Source of the DNA: a virus
Length of the DNA: 45,426 nucleotides
Reading direction: 5' to 3' (one strand)
IMG/VR virus record: IMGVR_UViG_3300032326_000397
Location: 1 to 45,426 of that record
Both the position numbers and the translations under genes were made by a program. Shown in pieces: positions 37,966 through 45,426 of the stretch. How positions within the stretch are numbered: the first letter of the stretch is position 1; each line of letters starts with the position of its first letter. The notes beneath the pieces are model-generated. The model did no database searches and was not told where the DNA came from. It worked only from the letters and a program-made list of their open reading frames with translations.

Positions 37966-38592
37966 TTAACCAGCTTGAACTTTTAGCGTGTATACAATCT
38001 GTATACGCTGGTTTTGAGCCTTTTCAACTGGGTGAAAAATAAAATGCGTCAGCAGACTCCCTGTGTTTAAACCTGCGGTTCCTTTTGTTTTCAATGCAAT
38101 TTCATCAAAAACCATCTCGCCATCTACACTTGTAGTTGCATTTAAACTGCCCTCGGTACTGTTAACAATGTTAAAAACACTGTCGCTTGCAACAGGATCA
38201 CTATAATCTAATGTTGCTGTTACCACAGTATTGCTATAGGTTGTCCCTGTTGTATGCGTTACTGTCAAATTATTATTGTCAGAATCTGGATTATTCAAGT
38301 CCTGTGCATCAACCACTGTAAAGTAAGTGGGATTATACAAGTCTGCGTTTGATCCAAAAACATTTGGGGTTCTATAGGAAACGGATCCGTCAATTGCTGT
38401 TACACTTGCACCCTTACCAAAATGCATTTCGCTGATGAAACTGTTTGCACCGCGGGCTAGCGCAGTGGCTAGGACTTGGCTCATGTTTTCCTGATGAATA
38501 GCGTTTTGGCCTTCACGCAGGATTTCTCCAGTGTCAGCATCTGTGATTACAATGTGAGTTGTAATTTTTACTGGTAAAGATGTTGTGTTCAT
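37966..38592 (-). CDS. Virion structural protein
   Basis: A 208-residue, beta-rich protein (Thr, Ser, Asn and Val rich; strands such as PVKITTHIVITDADTGEIL and NRIQIVYTLKVQ). Its mix of short strands and the position between the giant protein and the fibre-type protein point to a tail or baseplate part. No family is named. Late-type TAAATA lies five bases before the ATG and no Shine-Dalgarno sequence is present. Confidence 0.74.
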   Translation of the reverse strand: MNTTSLPVKITTHIVITDADTGEILREGQNAIHQENMSQVLATALARGANSFISEMHFGKGASVTAIDGSVSYRTPNVFGSNADLYNPTYFTVVDAQDLNNPDSDNNNLTVTHTTGTTYSNTVVTATLDYSDPVASDSVFNIVNSTEGSLNATTSVDGEMVFDEIALKTKGTAGLNTGSLLTHFIFHPVEKAQNQRIQIVYTLKVQAG

Positions 38593-38597
38593 AATGA

Positions 38598-38603
38598 TAT
38601 TTA
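38598..38603 (-). promoter_or_regulatory. Late-type promoter TAAATA, leaderless spacing
   Basis: Minus-strand ACTAAATATC with the TAAATA core at 38603-38598, followed by TCATT and then ATG (38592). This is the minus-strand example of the TAAATA-N5-ATG rule. Confidence 0.6.
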
Positions 38604-38624
38604 GTGTAGTTAAAATAACCCGCT

Positions 38625-41600
38625 TTATTGTTCTTGTTCGGTTTGTTCAATTAGGTCTTGTACAATTACTTCAAAGACTGGTGCTAATTTTCTACCGTCC
38701 TCGGTAGTAATTGGTCGACCATCTTCTGTAGTTAACGAGCTACGAGTGGTCCAAGTTAAAGTAATTGCTTCACCAACGGCAACTGTGATATCTTGTTGGG
38801 CATTGTTTAACTTGTTAGCTTCAACAATTTTACTGTGGAAAGGTTTAACTTCATCAATATACTTGATAATTAACTTATCCTTCTTGTTGTAGTATGTGCC
38901 TACTCGTTCTAACTCACGTTCGCTGGTTTGGAACACATCAAGATATGTGGTCTTTACTACCCAGTCTGCGTTTGGTACCTGAGATAAACTTTCCTTGACC
39001 AAAGCAAAGAATAATTTGTTAAAGTAGTTGATGTCCGTGCCAACAAAGATACTCTTACGTAAGGCTCTTAGTATGCTTTCTACTACTTCGCTAATGTCTT
39101 CGTCCCAGTATGTTTTGTCCCAAGGCAACTTGTCCCAAGCATCATTTAAACTGCCGTCCCAAATTGCATTTGAGAATTGTATTGTACCATTTTTACGATA
39201 CATTAGAGTCAAATCATTTCCAGACTTGGTGTAAGCTTCGATGATATTACCGTAGATATCTACCACACTAAAGTTTGTTATTGTACTGTCAAGTGTGCCA
39301 ATGTCCTCTGAACTGATTTGCACCTGTTCATTGCCAACAGTATAACCAGGAACAACATAGTCTGCATAATACCAATACTGTGTCAAATCCTTTTCATAGT
39401 AGCCATTTAATGGCTGATATTTCAACAAGTATCTGTCCCAGTCTGGCTTGCTTACTGTATCAATGTTTAACAAATAATCATTGGCTGCTACAATAAGAGT
39501 TCTGCGGGCCGCAATAACATCTTTAAACCATGATTGTGGACGTGGTGCATACGCATTACCGTAACGGCGTAGCGGATGCAAGCCAGGATCAGGTACCTTG
39601 CGTCGAGTGTTTACCACTGCATAATATCCGTTTGTGTTTTCATACGGATCTTTAATCAAGGCACTGGCAGCACTCTTGGTGATATTTCTTTTCTTAATAT
39701 CCTTAGCAAGACCGCTTGCAGTAAAGTCTGCAATTGTTACATAAATTTTATGGTCAGCAAGTGTTGCACGTCTGACAGTATGAATATCGTAACGAGTATC
39801 GTCAAGGTATTGCAGGATTGGATAATCATCATTGCCATACTCATTGGTAGCAACGTTGACTCCGTTATTTTTAATGTATACGTAGTCGCCTTTGAAATAC
39901 TTTGTACCAACAGTGTACTCTAGCAAGTTGTACGCTTCTCTGTAGTTGTCTCGACCTACTATGCTAGATGACAGTCTTTGATACAAGAAGTCATCTATGG
40001 TATCAACATTTTCTGTTACCAGTACACTATTGACATGCACCTGTTCAGGGTTCAAGTTTTGTTCAATGCGTAAAATTACTTTATCTCTGTTACCAAACAT
40101 GCCTGCAATGTTTGCAATAATAAATGCATTGGTGTCAATAGGTGCTAGCCATGCAATACCGTTGGCATCTGGATTGTTTAATACAGATTCAATTGCGGCT
40201 GCTGAGTATGGTCTATTTCCGCCAACAGGAACATTAGAAGGTCTACGCTTCCAGTAGTAATAGACAGTGGTTGTTGCGCCAGAGTCTTCATCAGTTGTGG
40301 TAATTTCACTGTACCTGATTTGCCCCTCAGCATTACCGCTGGTGTCCAAATATGCATCTGGTTCAGTGTCTATTGCCGGCAACTCGGTACTTGATACCCA
40401 CTCGTATACAACAACTTCGCTGTTGGCAAAGCGTTCACCCCAATGGTTAGCGCGGTACTGCAAATCACCAGATTGCTCATACTCAATATAACGTACCTTG
40501 CTCAAGTCCCACCATAGTGTACCAACTTGCTCGTCGCCCCAGGGTTTCGCACTATATTCATCAAACACACCCAACTCGCTAACATTATAGTTTGCAGGGT
40601 CTGGCAACTGCTTATAGTCAATGTACTGTGCAACATCGTCAATGGTTAAACCTTTATATGGATCAAATACTTCAACAGTCTGAATCAGATTCTCTGTTTG
40701 ATAATCAAACAATTGAACTTGATAAATTGAACCGCTGTCAATCATGGTACCGTTGTAATTTTCAACTGTGTACTGATCTGCATCTACTGTACCGTTGCCA
40801 GTAAATGTGTAAATTGTATAATTGCCTTCAATGTCACCATAGTCAACATAAGCCAGCATACCTGCGCTGAATACCAAGTTAGAATTTAAAAATTCTTCGT
40901 TGGTTGTAAATTTAACCGAGCTTAATTTAAATCCAACTGCATTGTATATAGGTGCGTTACTGGTACTGCGAGCCTCAATCAATACGTTGTAATCATCAAC
41001 TACTGCTTTTACCTTGTGTATTGAGTTGTAGTTTCCGTCATTTGTACCAGCAATAATAAACGAGTCGCCTTCTGACAATCTATGTGGATTTGCAAACGAT
41101 GCTTTACTTTCATTCAAGCCTGTGTTGATTGCATTAGGACAAATTTCTTCAATGTAGGCTGGAGGGAACGCTTGTAACACATTCCATCCGTAGCCTTGTG
41201 GCGATGTAAAGATATAATCGCTTACCCAAATAGATGGTAACATTGATCCTGAAACAGTTACTTCAGACCATTGAGCACTTTCAAACGCACTTGTGCTAGA
41301 ACCAATAATACGTACCAAGGCCTTGTACAGTTTTCCTTGATTCCATACATGATCTCCAGTATTGTAGTCATTGAATCTACTAAAGGCCTGTGTAGCGAAC
41401 AATAACTTAGAACGTTCTACATTAATCAAACTGTCAAATGCAAGATCTGCTAGATACATGATTTCAATATCAGTTTTGACTAAGTCGGCTACACCTGCAC
41501 TTGGCAACCAATTCTGAGACTTGCTATAGTTTTTGTCAATAGAGTCTCTGCTGATTGTTCCAAATGTGTAGTTACTTGGGCGTGATACCCAGCGAGGGTC

Positions 41601-44600
41601 TGCTTTGCCTACAATATCAATAATGTTGTCACTTCTTAGATCTGTAACGCCAAGTGCGTCATCTCTGAAACGAACAATTTGACGGTTGTTTGTTAGATCC
41701 TTTTTGCGAAGTTCAATTTCCCAAATTTTCTTATTTGATAAATTGCCAAACTCTCCAGTGTTAAACATCCATTGTTCATTAACGCCTACGTCTTGTTCGT
41801 TCCCTGGAATATCAATGTTTCTGTTTCTGAACAGTGCATCAATGGCCAAGTTTGTTCCCACTGCTCGTTGTAGACCTTGGCGATATAGATATGAGCTTGA
41901 ACTATCCTGCACAATGTCAGCAATAACACTTTTCTTTGAAGGTACTACGTTGCCACGAGCAATGTCAGTTTTTAATGTGTCAAATGCTACTCGTTCAGGC
42001 ATGTGACTTGCAACAATGTCATTGACCAGTGTGTCAAATCCTGGCAAGGTACTGTATTGCTGTGGTATTACACCCAGCGCAGATGGGCGGCCTGTCCAAT
42101 TGTAAGTTCTACGGCCAGAAATAGTTAGGTCTTGTAATCGGTTATCTGTTTGTAAGTCAGCAATCAAATCGCCAAATTTGGTTTTGTTGCTGATAAAGAA
42201 TACATGATCGTAATACTGTACTTCAAAATTAACAAATACAATTTGCTCGCTTGTTAGTGGAGCAATTTTATCAATATTTTTTTCAAAGTCTCTAGTGATC
42301 AACAACTCGTTGGCTGTTGCTGAACGTCCGTTAGCATACAAGACTTTACCTGTGCGGCCAAGGTCAGCATCTAATCTGCTTAGTGCGCCCATTTCATGAT
42401 GAAATTTTAAACCGTCTGCTGTTGCAACGCCCACGACGCAGAAGTGTTCTTCTCCCCACTGTTCTTCGTTCCAAGATATTGCATCAATTGCCACTTGTCT
42501 CCAATTTGTAACAGTGCCGCGATTGTTCAAACTGTCTAACACTAGACCTTGTTGCGTTTGGTATTCGCCTAGCCCCATTAATAATGTAATAAGGTCTTGC
42601 TTGTTTGCAACATATGAACCATAAGGTACCATGACTGGTGTTGGATTCCAACTTAGATATTCAACAAAAGTTCCATAGCCAGTCACCAACTGTCTACGTG
42701 TTGTAGGATAACCAGTTGATAGTGCATTTGCTGTTGGAGTCAGCACTTTAAAAAATCTATATTTTGGATCGTAACCATACACACGGAATCCAACATCGTC
42801 CTTTTCTATACGAACTGATGTATAACGTAACTGTTCTTTCGGTATGCCTTTGCTTAGTGTTAATCCAAAATCGTTATCAGGCACATACTCGTTGTCTTGG
42901 AACTTAGAGTACGGCATTTTTAGTGTAATGTCACCGTCGGTAAAGCCGCCAACACTGAACTCTAGCTTGGTGCCAATGGCCAACAAGTCATTTAGTGGTG
43001 TTTCGCCTAATAGATTAAACTCTCTATAACCTTCAAATATAACTGCGCCAATACCAATTAGTGTACGATTGTACAAGAACTGGTCAGGGGCAATGCTGCC
43101 AGTGCCTTTAGGGGCAATGCTGTTGTTGTTGACTGTTTGAATAAACGGATTAATTGAACTGTCAAAGAACTCGTTTGCCAAGTCATAGCTATCCAGCGCA
43201 TGGAGTACATTACTCCATGTACCGCTTATGCTTCGGCGCCAAGCCATTTCAGCAGGACCCAATGAACCAATTTCCCAAGGCTGCTGTGCTTCATCAGCTG
43301 TTGGTGAAGCAATTCCTGCATCAAACGGGCTTAATAGATTTCCGTCGTTGTCAACTGGGAACATTGTGCGCGGGTGTGCAAATGTTGGATCAGTAAATGC
43401 GGCAGCGCCTGGCTCATTTAAAATACCAAAATACAATGCTAATTCAAGTGCAGAACGCTTGGTTGCATCAGTCCAAGAATAATGTGTGTCCCACCAGACT
43501 GGCTTGCTATCGTAGCCTAGGGCTTCCCAAGGAGCATCATGTAAACGATATGTACCATAGAAGTCCAAGTATAACTTTCTCCAACTTGCTCCACCATAGT
43601 TCCATGTCCATGAGTCATTTGCATCAAAGTCAGCGCGGCTTCGATAGTCTATGCCGTTCATTGAATACCATTCCAATTGCGAGCGCGACTGTGATTCTGT
43701 CACCGGCTGATTTTCATAATTTCTAAATGTGCGCTGTCTATTAGTAACACCAACAGAGTTAGTGCAGGCATTATAAATTCTCTTTTCTAACTCTAAGATG
43801 ATTGCATTTAAAGGATTGCTGTCACTGACTTCGCCAGAATCTGGGTCCGTATATGCAGTGATACGCGAACCATCATGGCGTTGGATAAACGTCTTTGAAT
43901 GTGGTCCCCATGTTTCAGTAACTAACTGAGGAACGTACAAGCCAGACAGACCAAGTTTAGCAGGGCTAGCCGGAATGCCAGAATAAATTTCTGTTTCTTC
44001 TGCAAAATAAATTTCAACAACACTATCAGTTACTGGTGCAGTTTTAAAGATAACTTGCTGGTTACTGATTGTATAGTCAGCACCTTTTAATTGTAAATTG
44101 CCGTCAAGATAAACATAAACATGATCGGCTGCATATGGTCTAGTAAACAGAGTACTAGAGCCAATTGCAAAAGTATCACTACCGTTGGCAATAGCTGTAT
44201 TCAATTGCATACCATCTCGAACAAACGCCATGCCTGATACTGAGTCAGTTGAGCTGTAATTTACTCCAAGTAATAGTTCGCCCAAGATACGATCAAGTGC
44301 ATTGTCAACACCAGATGACGCTATATCATATACTCTATTGCTTTCTTCTAGCTTGGTAATAAACTTACGGTACCAGCGCCAGGCGCTCACTGAACGTGCT
44401 ACAACAACATCTTGTAGTCCAGGTTGTAATGCAAAGTTAGCCCACGAAGAGCGCATTGCACTATTATCAACCATGTAAATGCCATCTAGAGTTTTAAATT
44501 TAGGACAGTCAATCCATTCACGCTGGTTGGCAGTGTTTACTGCAATATTTTTAGATAAGCCTTTGATGACTCGAGCAACACTGATTTCACCAAAATTTTC

Positions 44601-45426
44601 AAACTGCTCTGGGTTATAATCAATGCCAGGAATAGCAGTCAAGTGGTCGCCATCAATGTTATTGCCTTGGTGTTGAATTTCAGCCACGCCTACACTGTCC
44701 AAAGAAACAGTGTATGCTGTAGAATCTATAGTGTAAGCAACAGGCAAACCGTTGACTTTGATTTTTATAAATCTAGGATCATCCTTAAGTTCTATTAGAC
44801 GAGCAATAAAGCTAATAAAGCCAACTGAAACTGTTAATGTATCAACTGCGGTAGCTGGGACTGCGAATCTCACTTCGCCGTCAATGACTGGTACATAGAA
44901 TGTTTCAAAACCCAGTCCACTAACTGTTGCAATGTTTTGTAAGCCATTGTGATATACCTTAAAGCAAATGTCACGTCCACGAGCGCCTACTGCTACGTTA
45001 TCAACCACTTGCTTAAAGTCATCAGTGTAAAGCACTGTGCCTACGCCATTGGCAATCTTAACAGCCCAGTTGTATTCGGGCCACATTGTGCTGTCTAGTT
45101 GAATAGTAGTAGGGCCATTGATTGATTGTGAGCGCAGTGACCAGCTTTTTAACTTAAACCAAGCACGACGATATCCATTGCTTAATTCAGATATTGTGTC
45201 TTTTCCAGATAGTCTACGGAAAGAATATGGACCCGGCACTGGCTTTTGTGTACCATTGCTGTCAATGTATAATGCAGTTGTTTGAAGTGTGTGTTCAAAC
45301 AAAATGTTATACATGCTATCAACTGCTGTGTTATCTTTAGATAGCTGTGTAAACTGTGTTGGTAAAAAGTCAAGGGAATATCCAGTCTCGTCATCAAAGT
45401 GTGTGCCAGTTTTAATTTTAATAATA
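38625..45426 (-). CDS. Giant virion protein (tail/baseplate-type), N-terminus outside the window
   Basis: The frame is open from the right edge of the window to the stop at 38625, giving at least 2266 residues. An internal ATG at 45314 is not the start: the 37 codons upstream are open and continue the same style of sequence. The sequence is rich in Asn, Asp, Tyr, Trp and Thr, with many short beta strands and no catalytic motif. Segments such as FNDYNTGDHVWNQGKLYKALV resemble carbohydrate-binding modules, and the C-terminus carries a TTEDG duplication. Giant proteins of this kind are known in T4-like marine phages next to baseplate genes. It is likely the largest virion protein here. Confidence 0.8.
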   Translation of the reverse strand, partial: IIKIKTGTHFDDETGYSLDFLPTQFTQLSKDNTAVDSMYNILFEHTLQTTALYIDSNGTQKPVPGPYSFRRLSGKDTISELSNGYRRAWFKLKSWSLRSQSINGPTTIQLDSTMWPEYNWAVKIANGVGTVLYTDDFKQVVDNVAVGARGRDICFKVYHNGLQNIATVSGLGFETFYVPVIDGEVRFAVPATAVDTLTVSVGFISFIARLIELKDDPRFIKIKVNGLPVAYTIDSTAYTVSLDSVGVAEIQHQGNNIDGDHLTAIPGIDYNPEQFENFGEISVARVIKGLSKNIAVNTANQREWIDCPKFKTLDGIYMVDNSAMRSSWANFALQPGLQDVVVARSVSAWRWYRKFITKLEESNRVYDIASSGVDNALDRILGELLLGVNYSSTDSVSGMAFVRDGMQLNTAIANGSDTFAIGSSTLFTRPYAADHVYVYLDGNLQLKGADYTISNQQVIFKTAPVTDSVVEIYFAEETEIYSGIPASPAKLGLSGLYVPQLVTETWGPHSKTFIQRHDGSRITAYTDPDSGEVSDSNPLNAIILELEKRIYNACTNSVGVTNRQRTFRNYENQPVTESQSRSQLEWYSMNGIDYRSRADFDANDSWTWNYGGASWRKLYLDFYGTYRLHDAPWEALGYDSKPVWWDTHYSWTDATKRSALELALYFGILNEPGAAAFTDPTFAHPRTMFPVDNDGNLLSPFDAGIASPTADEAQQPWEIGSLGPAEMAWRRSISGTWSNVLHALDSYDLANEFFDSSINPFIQTVNNNSIAPKGTGSIAPDQFLYNRTLIGIGAVIFEGYREFNLLGETPLNDLLAIGTKLEFSVGGFTDGDITLKMPYSKFQDNEYVPDNDFGLTLSKGIPKEQLRYTSVRIEKDDVGFRVYGYDPKYRFFKVLTPTANALSTGYPTTRRQLVTGYGTFVEYLSWNPTPVMVPYGSYVANKQDLITLLMGLGEYQTQQGLVLDSLNNRGTVTNWRQVAIDAISWNEEQWGEEHFCVVGVATADGLKFHHEMGALSRLDADLGRTGKVLYANGRSATANELLITRDFEKNIDKIAPLTSEQIVFVNFEVQYYDHVFFISNKTKFGDLIADLQTDNRLQDLTISGRRTYNWTGRPSALGVIPQQYSTLPGFDTLVNDIVASHMPERVAFDTLKTDIARGNVVPSKKSVIADIVQDSSSSYLYRQGLQRAVGTNLAIDALFRNRNIDIPGNEQDVGVNEQWMFNTGEFGNLSNKKIWEIELRKKDLTNNRQIVRFRDDALGVTDLRSDNIIDIVGKADPRWVSRPSNYTFGTISRDSIDKNYSKSQNWLPSAGVADLVKTDIEIMYLADLAFDSLINVERSKLLFATQAFSRFNDYNTGDHVWNQGKLYKALVRIIGSSTSAFESAQWSEVTVSGSMLPSIWVSDYIFTSPQGYGWNVLQAFPPAYIEEICPNAINTGLNESKASFANPHRLSEGDSFIIAGTNDGNYNSIHKVKAVVDDYNVLIEARSTSNAPIYNAVGFKLSSVKFTTNEEFLNSNLVFSAGMLAYVDYGDIEGNYTIYTFTGNGTVDADQYTVENYNGTMIDSGSIYQVQLFDYQTENLIQTVEVFDPYKGLTIDDVAQYIDYKQLPDPANYNVSELGVFDEYSAKPWGDEQVGTLWWDLSKVRYIEYEQSGDLQYRANHWGERFANSEVVVYEWVSSTELPAIDTEPDAYLDTSGNAEGQIRYSEITTTDEDSGATTTVYYYWKRRPSNVPVGGNRPYSAAAIESVLNNPDANGIAWLAPIDTNAFIIANIAGMFGNRDKVILRIEQNLNPEQVHVNSVLVTENVDTIDDFLYQRLSSSIVGRDNYREAYNLLEYTVGTKYFKGDYVYIKNNGVNVATNEYGNDDYPILQYLDDTRYDIHTVRRATLADHKIYVTIADFTASGLAKDIKKRNITKSAASALIKDPYENTNGYYAVVNTRRKVPDPGLHPLRRYGNAYAPRPQSWFKDVIAARRTLIVAANDYLLNIDTVSKPDWDRYLLKYQPLNGYYEKDLTQYWYYADYVVPGYTVGNEQVQISSEDIGTLDSTITNFSVVDIYGNIIEAYTKSGNDLTLMYRKNGTIQFSNAIWDGSLNDAWDKLPWDKTYWDEDISEVVESILRALRKSIFVGTDINYFNKLFFALVKESLSQVPNADWVVKTTYLDVFQTSERELERVGTYYNKKDKLIIKYIDEVKPFHSKIVEANKLNNAQQDITVAVGEAITLTWTTRSSLTTEDGRPITTEDGRKLAPVFEVIVQDLIEQTEQEQ

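Overview
The window reads as part of the genome of a large tailed bacteriophage, most likely a T4-like myovirus of an aquatic bacterium. Genes are packed with ATGA-type overlaps, most reading frames are small phage-type proteins, and a block of very large virion proteins lies at the right end. Nucleotide-metabolism genes (FolE, MazG-like, ThyX), a FEN-type exonuclease and a MoxR/VWA pair are typical phage cargo. Late-promoter-like TAAATA elements support a T4-like late programme. The host cannot be read from the sequence. The full-length FdxA-type ferredoxin hints at a proteobacterium, but this is inference.

Layout. 1-10769 (+): one tightly coupled cassette of accessory metabolism. It holds the end of GTP cyclohydrolase I, a phosphoribosyltransferase, a 7Fe ferredoxin, a 2OG-Fe oxygenase candidate, a short nucleotide-sugar dehydrogenase, a metallophosphoesterase, a MazG-like protein, QueE, SAM synthetase, S-adenosylhomocysteine hydrolase, a DUF1289 protein, a MOSC-domain protein and several unknowns. 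10766-16633 (+): FEN-type exonuclease, small unknowns and a MoxR ATPase plus VWA metallopeptidase pair, studded with five near-consensus sigma70-type promoters that all have 17-nt spacers; a strong intrinsic terminator follows. 16686-19584 (+): a radical SAM protein and small conserved proteins. 19563-22341: strand-switching region with a di-iron fatty acid hydroxylase, a second 2OG oxygenase and an asparagine-synthetase-like ligase.

22330-45426 (-): one long leftward block. Reading in the direction of transcription it has a giant virion protein cut by the window edge, two tail or fibre-type proteins, a subtilisin-like protease fused to tail repeats and a YGG-repeat tract, glycosyltransferase-like genes (three of them tandem paralogues), a methyltransferase-like protein, an Asp/Asn-hydroxylase-like oxygenase, two GNAT-like proteins, a second asparagine-synthetase-like ligase, a fatty acyl desaturase and ThyX.

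How it may work together. FolE and QueE point to 7-deazaguanine synthesis, and MetK plus SAH hydrolase would renew the SAM used by radical SAM and methyltransferase enzymes. The glycosyltransferase, oxygenase, GNAT, amide-ligase and desaturase genes form an unusual surface- or lipid-modification cassette placed directly downstream of the adhesin genes. It is the best candidate here for an undescribed system. A second original observation is regulatory: five genes on both strands carry TAAATA exactly five bases before ATG, which predicts leaderless late mRNAs. Three TAAATA elements sit in the loop of a perfect inverted repeat.
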